DNA of 64,000 bases from Caryophanon latum. GTDB lineage: Bacteria; Bacillota; Bacilli; Bacillales_A; Planococcaceae. The position numbers and the translations under genes were made by a program. Where the stretch lies: NCBI RefSeq assembly GCF_001700325.1, contig NZ_MATO01000012.1, positions 56,999 to 120,998 on the forward strand, given 5' to 3'. Positions 43,714 through 53,729 of this stretch are shown in pieces (within the stretch, counting starts at the first letter, position 1; each line of letters opens with the position of its first letter). The notes beneath the pieces are model-generated. The model had not been told where the DNA came from, made no database searches, and was given only the letters and a program-made list of their open reading frames with translations.

Positions 43714-45006
43714 ATGTCTGTAAAATTCGAAAAGCAAGAAGCAAACACTGGTCTTTTAACTGTAGAAGTACCAGCAGAAGCAGTAAACAAAGCATTAGAT
43801 GCAGCATTCAAAAAAGTAGTAGTAAAAATTAACGAGCCTGGTTTCCGTAAAGGTAAAATGCCTCGCGCGTTATTCGACAAAAAATACGGCGTAGCATACT
43901 TAGCAGAAGATGCATTAGATTTAATCGTGCCTGAATTCTACTCTAAAGCAGTAGATCAAGCGGACATCTTCCCAGTAGCACAACCTGAGATCGATTTCGA
44001 TTTCGAGTCTTTACAAAAAGACACTGCTTTCACATTCACTGCGAAAGTAACATTAAAGCCAGAAGTTGAGCTTGGCGAATACAAAGGCTTAGAAGTAACA
44101 AAACAAGACGCTACAGTAACTGACGAAGAAATTGAAGCGCAAATTCAAGATCAATTAGCGAAAAAAGCTGAATTAGAAGTTAAAGAAGAAGGCGCTGTTG
44201 TTGAAGGCGACACTGCTGTAATTGATTTCGAAGGTTTCGTAGGTGAAGAAGCGTTCGAAGGCGGTAAAGGTGAAGACTACGCATTAGAAATCGGTTCTGG
44301 TTCATTCATTCCAGGTTTCGAAGAGCAATTAGTAGGCGCTGCAACTGGCGAAACAAAAGACGTTTTAGTTACGTTCCCAGAAGAGTACCACGCTCCAGAA
44401 TTAGCTGGTAAAGAAGCGAAATTCGTAGTAACAGTAAAAGAAATTAAAACAAAAGTATTACCAGAATTAAACGACGAGTTCGCAAAAGAAATCGACGCTG
44501 AAGTTGACGGTTTAGACGCATTACGCGCTAAATTAAAAGCTTTAGCTGCAGATCAAAAAGAATTCGAAGCAGATGCTCAATTACGCGCTGACTTAGTAGC
44601 TAAAGCTGCTGAAAACGCTAAAGTTGAAATTCCAGCTGCTATGATCGAAACAGAAATCGAGCAAATGAAACGTGAATTCGAACAACGTTTATCTCAACAA
44701 GGTTTAAACCTTGAGTTATTCTACCAATTCACTGGTCAAAACGCTGAAGCTTTAGAAGAGCAAATGAAGCCAGAAGCTGAGCAACGCGTTGTTGAAAACT
44801 TAGTAGTTGAAGCAATCGCTAAAGCAGAAGCAATCGAAGTTACTGAAGAAGACATCAACAAAGAAGTGTCTACTTTAGAGCAACAATCCGGTATGTCTGC
44901 TGACCAAATCGTAACTGTTTTAGGTGGTACTGACGCAATTAAGCAACAATTAGTACCTCAAAAAACAGTTCAATTCTTAGTAGATAACGCAAAAATCTCT
45001 GAGTAA
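43714..45006 (+). CDS. tig: Trigger factor
   Basis: Ribosome-bound chaperone with prolyl isomerase activity. The 430 residues have the ribosome-binding loop [14 protein letters not shown] (family GFRxGKxP), the FKBP-like domain around [32 protein letters not shown], and a helical chaperone C-terminal domain. Strong ribosome binding site GGAGGG. Codon bias indicates high expression. Upstream of clpX as in most bacteria. Confidence 0.96.
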   Translation: MSVKFEKQEANTGLLTVEVPAEAVNKALDAAFKKVVVKINEPGFRKGKMPRALFDKKYGVAYLAEDALDLIVPEFYSKAVDQADIFPVAQPEIDFDFESLQKDTAFTFTAKVTLKPEVELGEYKGLEVTKQDATVTDEEIEAQIQDQLAKKAELEVKEEGAVVEGDTAVIDFEGFVGEEAFEGGKGEDYALEIGSGSFIPGFEEQLVGAATGETKDVLVTFPEEYHAPELAGKEAKFVVTVKEIKTKVLPELNDEFAKEIDAEVDGLDALRAKLKALAADQKEFEADAQLRADLVAKAAENAKVEIPAAMIETEIEQMKREFEQRLSQQGLNLELFYQFTGQNAEALEEQMKPEAEQRVVENLVVEAIAKAEAIEVTEEDINKEVSTLEQQSGMSADQIVTVLGGTDAIKQQLVPQKTVQFLVDNAKISE

Positions 45007-45034
45007 TTGATTCGAAATTAATAGCATTTTTACG

Positions 45035-45066
45035 ACAAGGTACGAGAAATCGTGCCTTGTTTTATA
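45035..45066 (+). terminator. Terminator after tig
   Basis: ACAAGGTACGA pairs with TCGTGCCTTGT, followed by TTTTA. The remaining 350 bases before clpX are AT-rich and show no gene that I can support. Confidence 0.82.
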
Positions 45067-45416
45067 CATATTTTTTGTTGTTTATCATCATGTCTGTCGC
45101 TTTGCGCGATGAAACGATTTGGCTGAATGAACAGCAAATAGCACTATATTTTATACAGCTTACTGTAAAGATTTAATGAATTTAAATACATATACGAAAC
45201 AATACGTGCCATTTAGGTAGAACAATGATAAAATTAATACTTACTATACATATAAGCAACATTTTTAGAATGTGTGTGAATTACATATAATCTATGCAAT
45301 TCAAGTCAAACGAAGTTTATGATGCAACTAGACGGTGAATAAGAAGGAAGCAATCAATATATTTGATAAAGTACACTAAATCTTGTAAGATAGTTGCTTG
45401 AATAGGGGTGACCAAA

Positions 45417-46682
45417 TTGTTTAAATTTAATGATGAAAAAGGCAATTTAAAATGTTCATTCTGTGGAAAACCACAGGAGCAGGTGCGTAAATTAGTAGCA
45501 GGACCTGGCGTGTACATTTGTGATGAATGTATCGAATTATGTTCTGAAATTGTCGTAGAAGAATTAGGTGTAGAGGAAGCTGTTGAGTTAAAAGAAATTC
45601 CAAAGCCTAAAGAGATTTTAAACATTTTAGATGAGTATGTAATCGGTCAAGAGCGCGCGAAAAAAGCGTTATCTGTAGCTGTATACAACCACTACAAACG
45701 TATTAACTCAAACTCAAAAATCGATGATGTCGAATTATCGAAATCAAACATCGTCTTAATCGGGCCAACTGGTTCTGGTAAAACGTTACTTGCACAAACG
45801 CTTGCACGCATTTTAAACGTGCCATTCGCAATTGCAGATGCAACGTCATTAACAGAAGCTGGTTACGTTGGTGAGGACGTTGAAAACATCTTATTAAAAT
45901 TAATCCAAGCAGCGGATTATGATATCGAGCGCGCGGAAAAAGGCATCATTTACATCGACGAGATCGACAAAGTTGCACGTAAATCAGAAAACCCTTCCAT
46001 TACACGCGACGTATCAGGCGAAGGTGTACAACAAGCGTTACTGAAAATTTTAGAAGGAACAGTGGCGAGCGTACCTCCTCAAGGCGGACGCAAACATCCA
46101 CATCAAGAGTTCCTACAAATCGATACGACAAACATTTTATTCATCGTTGGTGGAGCGTTTGACGGCATCGAGCAAATTATTAAACGCCGCCAAGGTCAAA
46201 AGGTAATTGGCTTCGGTACGAACAATCAGAAGCAAGAAGATAACGATTCGTACTTAGCGAAGTTAATTCCAGAAGATTTATTAAAATTCGGCTTAATTCC
46301 GGAGTTTATTGGTCGTTTACCGGTGCTAGCGTCACTAGAGCAATTAGACGTTGATGCATTAGTTCAAATTTTAACGGAGCCAAAAAATGCACTAGCGAAG
46401 CAATATCAAAAAATGCTAGAGCTTGATAACGTCGAGTTAGAATTTGAAGATGAGGCACTTGTAGCGATTGCAAAAGAAGCAATCGAGCGTAAAACAGGTG
46501 CACGTGGCTTACGTTCAATTATCGAAGCGACAATGCTTGATATGATGTTTGAATTACCGTCTCGTACAGATATTCAAAAATGTATCATTACAGCGGAAAC
46601 AATTACAGAAAAAGCGACACCGAAATTAGTGTTAGCAGATGGTACAGTGCTTGATCAAACAGGTGACAAAACTTCGGCATAA
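45417..46682 (+). CDS. clpX: ATP-dependent Clp protease ATP-binding subunit ClpX
   Basis: AAA+ unfoldase that feeds ClpP. The 421 residues start with the zinc-binding domain ([19 protein letters not shown]), followed by Walker [13 protein letters not shown], Walker [10 protein letters not shown], and the ClpP-binding loop VIGFGTN. I prefer TTG 45417 (MFKFND) with AGGGGTG upstream, as in B. subtilis; GTG 45408 is within that site. No CtsR box seen. Confidence 0.95.
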   Translation: MFKFNDEKGNLKCSFCGKPQEQVRKLVAGPGVYICDECIELCSEIVVEELGVEEAVELKEIPKPKEILNILDEYVIGQERAKKALSVAVYNHYKRINSNSKIDDVELSKSNIVLIGPTGSGKTLLAQTLARILNVPFAIADATSLTEAGYVGEDVENILLKLIQAADYDIERAEKGIIYIDEIDKVARKSENPSITRDVSGEGVQQALLKILEGTVASVPPQGGRKHPHQEFLQIDTTNILFIVGGAFDGIEQIIKRRQGQKVIGFGTNNQKQEDNDSYLAKLIPEDLLKFGLIPEFIGRLPVLASLEQLDVDALVQILTEPKNALAKQYQKMLELDNVELEFEDEALVAIAKEAIERKTGARGLRSIIEATMLDMMFELPSRTDIQKCIITAETITEKATPKLVLADGTVLDQTGDKTSA

Positions 46683-46697
46683 TAGACCATAAATGAT

Positions 46698-46757
46698 GAA
46701 GCTGACTTTGGCCTTTGTGCATATGGTGCACATTGTGCGAAGTCAGCTTTCTTTTTG
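46698..46757 (+). terminator. Terminator after clpX
   Basis: AAGCTGACTT pairs with AAGTCAGCTT with an inner GTGC-rich stem, followed by CTTTTTG. B. subtilis has lonB at this place; it is absent. Confidence 0.82.
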
Positions 46758-46914
46758 TCTCTTTATAAACGTCATGCGAGTGCTAGAAGATGTTGAAATG
46801 CGAAGCGCGTGTTACACTACGTTTGTACGCCAACTATGCATGGCGAAAGTCACGCATATTTATGACTTTTTATAAAAAACAATGCAGCAAAATTTAACGG
46901 AGGTGTGAGCCTGC

Positions 46915-49239
46915 ATGAAAGAAATTAAAAATACAACAAATATCCCTTTATTACCTTTACGTGGGTTACTCGTTTACCCGACAATGGTTTTACATATCGA
47001 TGTTGGGCGTGAACGCTCTGTAGCGGCATTAGAACATACGATGAACAATGATCGTATCATTTTTTTAACGACACAAAAGGAACTGCGTACGGAGCAGCCG
47101 AAAGAGCATGACATTTACACAATCGGTACAGTGGCGTTTGTAAAGCAAATGTTAAAGCTGCCAAATGGGACGCTGCGTATTTTAGTAGAAGGCATTGCAC
47201 GTGGGAAAATGCTTGCATATCGTGAAGAGGAAAAATTTGCAGTAGCTGACATTGATGTATTGCATGATAGCTTACAAAAAGATACCGAAACAGAGGCGCT
47301 TATGCGTGCGACGATGACGTATTTTGAAAAATATGCAAAGTCTTCTAACAAAGTAGCGACAGAAGTGATGGAAACAGTAGGTGCAATCGAGGAGCCAGGC
47401 AAATTTGCTGACACAATCGCATCGCATTTACCGCTAAAAATTCACGAAAAGCAAGAAGTGTTAGAGACGATTAGCGTGAAAAAACGTTTAGACGACTTAA
47501 TGATTCGCTTACATGATGAGCAAGAAGTGTTAAATTTAGAGCGCAAAATTAGCACAAAAGTAAAGCAAGCGATGGAGCGCACGCAAAAGGAATACTATTT
47601 ACGTGAGCAAATGAAAGTCATTCAAAAAGAGCTTGGCGACCGCGACGGTAAAACAGGCGAAGTGTCTGATTTAATGAAGCGCATTGAGGAATCGGGCATG
47701 CCGGAATCAACGAAGGCAGTTGCGTTGAAGGAGCTTGACCGTTACGAAAAGCTACCGACAGCAAGTGCGGAGTCGGGCGTTATTCGCAATTACGTCGAAT
47801 GGCTTGTCAACATTCCGTGGACGAACGAAACGACAGACCGTTTAGACATTAAGCATGCAGAGGAAATTTTAAATCGCGACCATGATGGGCTTGAAAAAGT
47901 AAAAGAGCGTATTTTAGAGTATTTATCTGTGCGTCAATTAATGAACTCACTACGCGGACCAATCATTTGTTTAGCGGGACCTCCAGGGGTTGGTAAAACG
48001 AGCTTAGCGCGTTCTGTTGCCGAAAGCTTAGGGCGTGAGTTTGTGCGCATTTCGCTCGGTGGTGTGCGCGATGAGTCGGAAATTCGCGGTCACCGTCGTA
48101 CGTATGTTGGGGCAATGCCAGGACGCATCGTACAAGGGATGAAAAAAGCAGGCACAATTAATCCAGTGTTTTTACTTGATGAAATCGATAAAATGTCAAA
48201 CGACTTCCGTGGCGACCCATCAGCAGCAATGCTTGAAGTGTTAGACCCGGAGCAAAACAACACGTTTAGCGATCATTACATTGAGGAGCCGTACGATTTA
48301 TCGAAAGTGCTATTCATCGCAACGGCCAATGATTTAAGCACGATTCCAGGACCGCTGCGTGACCGTATGGAAATTATTACGATTTCTGGTTATACGGAAG
48401 TGGAGAAGATGGACATTGCGCGCCATCATTTAATTCCGAAGCAAATGAAGGAGCACGGCTTAAAGAAAACGCAAATTACGTTTAAAGACGAAGCGGTGCA
48501 AGACATTATTCGTTACTATACGCGTGAAGCAGGCGTGCGTAATTTAGAGCGCCAAATGGCAACGATTTGTCGTAAGGCGGCGAAAATTATCGTCTCGGGT
48601 GACAAAAAGCGCGTCACAATCAATTCAAAAGTAGTCGTGGAGTTGTTAGGAAAACATCGCTTCCGCCACGGACAAGCAGAAACAGAAAACCAAGTCGGTG
48701 TCGCAACAGGGCTTGCTTACACAACAGTAGGCGGCGATACGTTGCAAATTGAAGTTTCGATTACGCCAGGGAAAGGCAAGCTTCAATTAACAGGTAAGCT
48801 TGGCGACGTTATGAAGGAATCGGCATCGATTGCGTTAACATACGTCCGTTCATTACAGGAAAAATTACAGTTAGCAGCAGATTATTTCGACAAGCATGAC
48901 ATTCATATTCACGTACCAGAGGGCGCTGTGCCAAAGGACGGTCCATCTGCAGGTATTACGATGACGACTGCCATTGTGTCAGCCATTTCAGGTAAAGCAA
49001 TTCGTCGTGAAGTAGGTATGACTGGTGAAATTACGCTGCGTGGTCGCGTATTGCCAATCGGTGGCTTAAAGGAGAAATCATTAAGCGCACACCGAGCAGG
49101 CTTAACGACAATTATTATTCCAAAAGATAACGAACGAGACATTGATGACATTCCAGAAAGCGTACGTCATGAGCTTACATTTAAATTAGTATCTACAGCA
49201 GAAGAAGTACTTTCGGCTGCGTTAGATGGAGGGTTTTAA
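46915..49239 (+). CDS. lonA: ATP-dependent protease LonA
   Basis: Cytoplasmic AAA+ protease, 774 residues as in B. subtilis LonA. N-terminal substrate domain (LPLLPLRGLLVYPTMVLHID), Walker A GPPGVGKTSLARS (about residue 356), VFLLDEIDKMS, and the protease domain with the Ser-Lys dyad (PKDGPSAGITMTTA and GGLKEKSLSAHRAG). ATG behind GGAGGTG. engB starts three bases after its stop. Confidence 0.97.
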   Translation: MKEIKNTTNIPLLPLRGLLVYPTMVLHIDVGRERSVAALEHTMNNDRIIFLTTQKELRTEQPKEHDIYTIGTVAFVKQMLKLPNGTLRILVEGIARGKMLAYREEEKFAVADIDVLHDSLQKDTETEALMRATMTYFEKYAKSSNKVATEVMETVGAIEEPGKFADTIASHLPLKIHEKQEVLETISVKKRLDDLMIRLHDEQEVLNLERKISTKVKQAMERTQKEYYLREQMKVIQKELGDRDGKTGEVSDLMKRIEESGMPESTKAVALKELDRYEKLPTASAESGVIRNYVEWLVNIPWTNETTDRLDIKHAEEILNRDHDGLEKVKERILEYLSVRQLMNSLRGPIICLAGPPGVGKTSLARSVAESLGREFVRISLGGVRDESEIRGHRRTYVGAMPGRIVQGMKKAGTINPVFLLDEIDKMSNDFRGDPSAAMLEVLDPEQNNTFSDHYIEEPYDLSKVLFIATANDLSTIPGPLRDRMEIITISGYTEVEKMDIARHHLIPKQMKEHGLKKTQITFKDEAVQDIIRYYTREAGVRNLERQMATICRKAAKIIVSGDKKRVTINSKVVVELLGKHRFRHGQAETENQVGVATGLAYTTVGGDTLQIEVSITPGKGKLQLTGKLGDVMKESASIALTYVRSLQEKLQLAADYFDKHDIHIHVPEGAVPKDGPSAGITMTTAIVSAISGKAIRREVGMTGEITLRGRVLPIGGLKEKSLSAHRAGLTTIIIPKDNERDIDDIPESVRHELTFKLVSTAEEVLSAALDGGF

Positions 49240-49242
49240 ACA

Positions 49243-49824
49243 ATGAAAGTGCATAACGTAGAAATGGTCATTAGTGCTGTACGCCCAGACCAATACCCAG
49301 AAGATGGCTACCCAGAGTTCGCCTTAGCCGGTCGCTCAAACGTAGGGAAATCTTCATTCATTAACCGCATGATTGGACGTAAAGCGCTAGCGCGTATTTC
49401 GTCAAAGCCAGGGAAAACACAAACGCTAAACTTCTACAAAATTGAAGAGCAGCTGTTTTTCGTCGACGTACCTGGTTACGGTTATGCAAAAGTATCAAAG
49501 CGCGAGCGTGAAGCGTGGGGCAAAATGATTGAGCGCTACTTCACAGGTCGCGAGCCGTTAAAAGCGGTCGTGCAAATTATCGACATTCGTCACGAACCAT
49601 CAAACGACGACTGCATGATGTATGACTTTTTAAAGCATTACAACATTCCGGTCATCATCATCGCGACGAAGGCAGATAAAATTCCTAAAGGTAAATGGGA
49701 TAAGCATAAAAGCATCATTAAAAAAGTGTTAGAAATGGATGCGAATGATCCGATTATCGTCTTCTCATCAGAAAAAGGGTTAGGCTATGACGAAGCATGG
49801 GCGGAAATTGAAAAGCGCATGTAA
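49243..49824 (+). CDS. engB: Ribosome biogenesis GTPase EngB/YsxC
   Basis: Essential GTPase for 50S assembly, 193 residues. G motifs: [14 protein letters not shown] (G1), [12 protein letters not shown] (G2), [12 protein letters not shown] (G3), TKADK (G4) and SSEKGLGYD (G5). Start three bases after lonA, so probably coupled. A strong terminator follows. Confidence 0.96.
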   Translation: MKVHNVEMVISAVRPDQYPEDGYPEFALAGRSNVGKSSFINRMIGRKALARISSKPGKTQTLNFYKIEEQLFFVDVPGYGYAKVSKREREAWGKMIERYFTGREPLKAVVQIIDIRHEPSNDDCMMYDFLKHYNIPVIIIATKADKIPKGKWDKHKSIIKKVLEMDANDPIIVFSSEKGLGYDEAWAEIEKRM

Positions 49825-49834
49825 GCAAAGCGTG

Positions 49835-49872
49835 AAGGTGTGTACCAAGTTTAACTTGGGCACACCTTTTTT
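49835..49872 (+). terminator. Terminator after engB
   Basis: AAGGTGTGTACCAAGTT pairs with AACTTGGGCACACCTT, followed by T. Confidence 0.9.
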
Positions 49873-49876
49873 ACGT

Positions 49877-50072
49877 CGTGATAGATGACACGGCGCTCCG
49901 ACGATTTGTGTGCGCCATCGCGTTGAGCTTCTGTTAAGTCGCGCTATGCGATTGCTTACGAACGAGCTGTAGCTAAATAGTCGCGCTCTGTACCGTAATA
50001 TGGCAATAAACAAGGTTTATCGCTTGAAATCAAAAAAGCACTAGAGTTTTTGCGAACGCTTCCGATACATAT
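49877..50072 (-). pseudogene. Possible protein-coding remnant
   Basis: On the minus strand one frame reads KNSSAFLISSDKPCLLPYY then GTERDYLATARS, a stop, AIA, a stop, and RDLTEAQRDGAHKSSERRV, protein-like composition broken by two stops. I do not recognise the family. It could be chance in a non-coding gap. Confidence 0.25.
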
Positions 50073-50089
50073 ACTATGGAGGTGTAGTT

Positions 50090-50269
50090 ATGGATATCGC
50101 AGCATTATCAACACAATTAGCGCAAGTCAACATGATGCAGCAAGTGTCATTAGCTGTTACAAGTATGGCGATGGATGCACAAACAGAAATGACGGAGCAG
50201 CTTGTACAATCATTTGAAGCGAGCGCGCCACATCCAACATTAGGTCAATCAATTGACATTTCCGTTTAA
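50090..50269 (+). CDS. YjfB-family miniprotein
   Basis: Encodes 59 residues, MDIAALSTQLAQVNMMQQVS ... then AVTSMAMDAQTEM and HPTLGQSIDISV. This matches the YjfB family (putative motility protein) of Bacilli: MDI start, MNQ-like helix, and a C-terminal hPxLGxxIDxxV. ATG behind GGAGGTG. It has no cotranscribed neighbour. Function is unknown; in B. subtilis yjfB belongs to the motility regulon. Confidence 0.78.
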   Translation: MDIAALSTQLAQVNMMQQVSLAVTSMAMDAQTEMTEQLVQSFEASAPHPTLGQSIDISV

Positions 50270-50437
50270 CGTGATGAACGATGAGACGTGTCTGTATAGG
50301 CACATCTACATAAATGAGCATAACAAGTTGATCACTGCAATTTTGGATTAAGAAAAGATGTTGCTCGACGTAAAGAGCGCCAAAAGCTTATAGTGAAAAA
50401 CGAATAAAACGCAATAGTAGAAGTAGGAGGAATTCAA

Positions 50438-52135
50438 GTGAAAGCAAATTATGTTTATGGCTTGTTGCTTGCACTCCTTTGCTTTTTTGCATTTCCAGTG
50501 CAGCCAGCGTCAGCCGCAACGGTGCAAGGTGAGTTTGTTGAAGCCGTGTACCGCGATACAATGGACGAAAAAGGAAATGTAACAGGGCAGGAGTTGAACC
50601 AAGTAACATTGCGCGCAAGTGACGGGAGTGAACGTACGTACTTCCTCAATTCACTTGCTAGTCTGTATATTAACAATACAGCAACGACGATTACCGGCTT
50701 TAAGCCAGGCATGATGGTAACGGCGAACGTAACGCTGCGCCGCATTACAGATATGCGCGGTGTGTCGGAGGATACGTCGAATGAAGATGCACAGTTCGGT
50801 GAAGCAAATACGAGTACGAGCGGTCAAATTAATGCGAACTCGCGCTCAGTAACAGGTATTGTAACGGAAATCGATCCGTACGGCATGTTCATTTCGGTGA
50901 AGCCAGATAGCGGTCGTGAGCGTCAATACTATGTAAACAACAATACAGAGTACTTTAAAAACAGCAACCAAGCGACACTTGCCTCGATGTTTATCGGTGA
51001 TCGAGTGCAGCTTCGTTTCTCATCAGCCTCATCTTCCACAGCTACACGCGTGACGATGAGCGACGTAGGGACGAGAGTGTCAGGTATTTATAAGGCACGT
51101 TTGCATTTATTTTCAGGCACGACAAATCGCTTAACGGTGCGCAATGAGGAGCAATTTAAAAACTGGGACTTCCAGCAAAACCGCGACACGCGATTAAAAG
51201 CATATAAAACGACGAGTAAAACATCGTACTACGTTGGTGGTATGCAAATTTCGCGTAGCCAGCTAAGCAATTACCGTGGCAGTGAAGTGTATTACGTGAC
51301 GACAAATACGTTCGGTCAAGAAGTAGTCGAAAAAGTAATCGTTCTGAGCATGCGCGAACGTTCGTATGAAGGGCTTATTACGAGCGTTGATCCGACGAAC
51401 AACTACATGCGTTTAGATACGTTAAATTTCCTATACTACCACGGCGGCACGATTTTCGTACGCAACGGTCGTTTAATTGAAGAAACGAGCCTTGTCGGTC
51501 AAGGAAAAGCGTTTGCGATTACACAGCCACAAGGAAATACAGAAGTAGCAAACATGATTTACACGACGTCAAACGGCTTTACGTCAGCGAACTTAGCTGA
51601 CCATGAGCTATATTTCGGCGCATTGGACTGGGTGGACGGCTACAACGTCGAGCTAACAGATGCGATGAAGCTGACGAACAACTATTGGCAAGAAACTGAG
51701 GAAGACTTAGTTGAGCTACAGTACACAAATACGACAGCAGCATATGAATACATTAACAACACGTTATTATCACTTGATGCAGAAACAGAGCTTGGCTTAT
51801 ACACTGAGCCAACGTACGGTTACTTCTACGTAGAAGATGGCATGATTGATACGATTTATTTCATCGATCCAGTTGAGCGCAATAGTGAAACGATCATGAC
51901 AGCGATTGTCGATACGGTAAATACAGTACAGCCAGCAACATTTACAGTACATTCAGCAAACGAATGGCTAGATGGCGGCTGGAGTAGTGTAAACGCATCA
52001 GCAAACTTCGAATTAGAAAAATCAATCATTATTAAAGATGGTAAGCGCATTGAAATGGAACAGCTTGCACCAGGTGACCATATTTACGTGTTACTTAACG
52101 CAAATAGTGAGCCACACTTCATACTAATTAATTAA
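50438..52135 (+). CDS. Secreted protein of unknown function
   Basis: A 565-residue protein with a signal peptide (residues 1 to about 27, ending PASAA). The mature part is rich in beta strands and shows loose internal repeats of the type G-x-V-x-x-V-D-P ... Y-Y-V (GIVTEIDPYGMFISV, GLITSVDPTNNYMRL, each followed by a strand-rich stretch). No SLH motif, enzyme motif or sorting signal is visible. It lies just upstream of two other exported proteins with similar spacing. Start ATG? No: the start is GTG at 50438 behind AGGAGG. I do not recognise a family. Confidence 0.8.
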   Translation: MKANYVYGLLLALLCFFAFPVQPASAATVQGEFVEAVYRDTMDEKGNVTGQELNQVTLRASDGSERTYFLNSLASLYINNTATTITGFKPGMMVTANVTLRRITDMRGVSEDTSNEDAQFGEANTSTSGQINANSRSVTGIVTEIDPYGMFISVKPDSGRERQYYVNNNTEYFKNSNQATLASMFIGDRVQLRFSSASSSTATRVTMSDVGTRVSGIYKARLHLFSGTTNRLTVRNEEQFKNWDFQQNRDTRLKAYKTTSKTSYYVGGMQISRSQLSNYRGSEVYYVTTNTFGQEVVEKVIVLSMRERSYEGLITSVDPTNNYMRLDTLNFLYYHGGTIFVRNGRLIEETSLVGQGKAFAITQPQGNTEVANMIYTTSNGFTSANLADHELYFGALDWVDGYNVELTDAMKLTNNYWQETEEDLVELQYTNTTAAYEYINNTLLSLDAETELGLYTEPTYGYFYVEDGMIDTIYFIDPVERNSETIMTAIVDTVNTVQPATFTVHSANEWLDGGWSSVNASANFELEKSIIIKDGKRIEMEQLAPGDHIYVLLNANSEPHFILIN

Positions 52136-52138
52136 CGA

Positions 52139-52175
52139 GCAAAGGAGTAGCCACTGAGCGCTTACTCCTTTTGCC
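52139..52175 (+). terminator. Hairpin between exported protein genes
   Basis: GCAAAGGAGTA pairs with TACTCCTTTTGC. The T run is short, so read-through to the next gene is possible. Confidence 0.6.
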
Positions 52176-52196
52176 TTGTAGAAAGGGGCACAACGC

Positions 52197-53666
52197 ATGA
52201 TTACAAAACGATTTATGAAGGCGAGCGCAACATTGGCAGCTGCACTTGCACTAGCTGCTAGTCTTCATATAAACGAAGCAGACGCAAAAGCTCCTGACGT
52301 GTACGGCGGTATTATGAATGAATACGAATATGAGGAAGTTGTTTTTCTTACAGGACAGCCGGTAACATTCAAAGGAGATTCAAAAGTCGCGAAGTTTACG
52401 GAAAGTGAAAAAAGCGGCAAGCGCACAGAGACGCATTCATTAAAAATGGTCAATCCGGACGGCGATGAATTAACGCGCACATACACGTATGAATACGATG
52501 TGAAAACACAGCCAGCAGTCGGGCAGTATACAGAAAATGGGAACGTCCGATCGTTTAAAGAAGAAATTGTCATTGATGATATTACGTATATTTTAAAGGA
52601 CTATCAATATTCAAACTCGATTTGGTATGACAAGCTAGCGGCGAATACGTATTTTTCAGGCAATGCAACGATTCGTAAAATTTACGAAACAGAGGCTGGA
52701 AAAGACGAGAAGCCAAAGCGTATTGAAGTGTACGTAACGAGTGAAAATAGCGGCTATGAAAACTTCTGGGGTGCGACGGAAACGAAGCTAACCGATGCAA
52801 TTTATATGCATGAAGATTTAGGAACGTACTCGGTGAAAAACCGCGTGTCCAACAGCAAGACAAAAACGTTAACGTATGAGGAAAGTACACCGTCGTTAGC
52901 GAATGTACCAGGTGGCTATTTAGTTGTAACGAACGCTGATGTCATTTCAGAATATGAATATGCTATCCCTACGTTAAAAAGCGAAGGCAAAATTCAACTC
53001 GATACGGAATATAGTACTCGCAACGAACGTTTAGCTGTGCCAAAGTTCCGCGATTTAGCGACACACTGGGCAAAGCCAGATATTGAGAAGCTATACTCAC
53101 TTGGCGTATATGATGATGATAGCAATTTCTTCTCACCAGGTACACCGATGCAGCGTTACGATTTCTCAGTCGCAGTTGCAAAGGCGATTGATTCACGTGT
53201 AGAGCTAGAAAAACCGACGAAAAAAAATCCAACACCAAAAGCATTGTTTGACGATGTGAGCGTACCGAAATCAACGAAGGAGCGCAATGATTATTCATAT
53301 TTTGCGAGCATCGTTGAAAAAGGTGTGCTGCGAGGTGAAAACGGCTTGTTTAAACCGAAAGATTCATTAACGCGTCAGCAAGCGGCAGTCATTATCGTAC
53401 GCGCACTCGGTATGGAGCATAACGCGCCAGACCCAGGATACCAAACGTCATATGCAGATGATGCGCGCATTGCAGACTATGCACGCGACGGCGTATACAT
53501 TGCACAGGAGCTTGGCATTATGATGGGCGACCCAGCGACGAATATGTTTAATCCGTATAAACCGCTTACACGCGCGCAAGCATCGGCCATTATTACGCGT
53601 TTCTTACAATACTTAGAGGAAGATTTACAGCAAAATTATCGCGATGATATTTTATTATTCAACTAA
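52197..53666 (+). CDS. SLH-domain cell surface protein
   Basis: A 489-residue exported protein: signal peptide (about 1-30), an unrecognised region of about 250 residues, then three S-layer homology motifs near the C-terminus (FRDLATHWAKPDIEKLYSLG; FDDV with YFASIVEKGVLRGENG; YADD with YIAQELGIMMGDP, followed by LTRxQA). SLH domains bind pyruvylated secondary cell wall polymers. The region KTETHS/NPDGDEL has no known fold to me. ATG behind AAAGGGG. Probably attached to the cell wall. Confidence 0.9.
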   Translation: MITKRFMKASATLAAALALAASLHINEADAKAPDVYGGIMNEYEYEEVVFLTGQPVTFKGDSKVAKFTESEKSGKRTETHSLKMVNPDGDELTRTYTYEYDVKTQPAVGQYTENGNVRSFKEEIVIDDITYILKDYQYSNSIWYDKLAANTYFSGNATIRKIYETEAGKDEKPKRIEVYVTSENSGYENFWGATETKLTDAIYMHEDLGTYSVKNRVSNSKTKTLTYEESTPSLANVPGGYLVVTNADVISEYEYAIPTLKSEGKIQLDTEYSTRNERLAVPKFRDLATHWAKPDIEKLYSLGVYDDDSNFFSPGTPMQRYDFSVAVAKAIDSRVELEKPTKKNPTPKALFDDVSVPKSTKERNDYSYFASIVEKGVLRGENGLFKPKDSLTRQQAAVIIVRALGMEHNAPDPGYQTSYADDARIADYARDGVYIAQELGIMMGDPATNMFNPYKPLTRAQASAIITRFLQYLEEDLQQNYRDDILLFN

Positions 53667-53729
53667 ATGAAGGGAGCGGGCGTATGCTCGCACCACTTCT
53701 CACTTTACAATAAAGAAAGGTGAAAGCCG

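Noticed and set aside
46693..46875. Small plus-strand frame after clpX
   Set aside because: It lies over the clpX terminator, has no ribosome binding site and no recognisable product.
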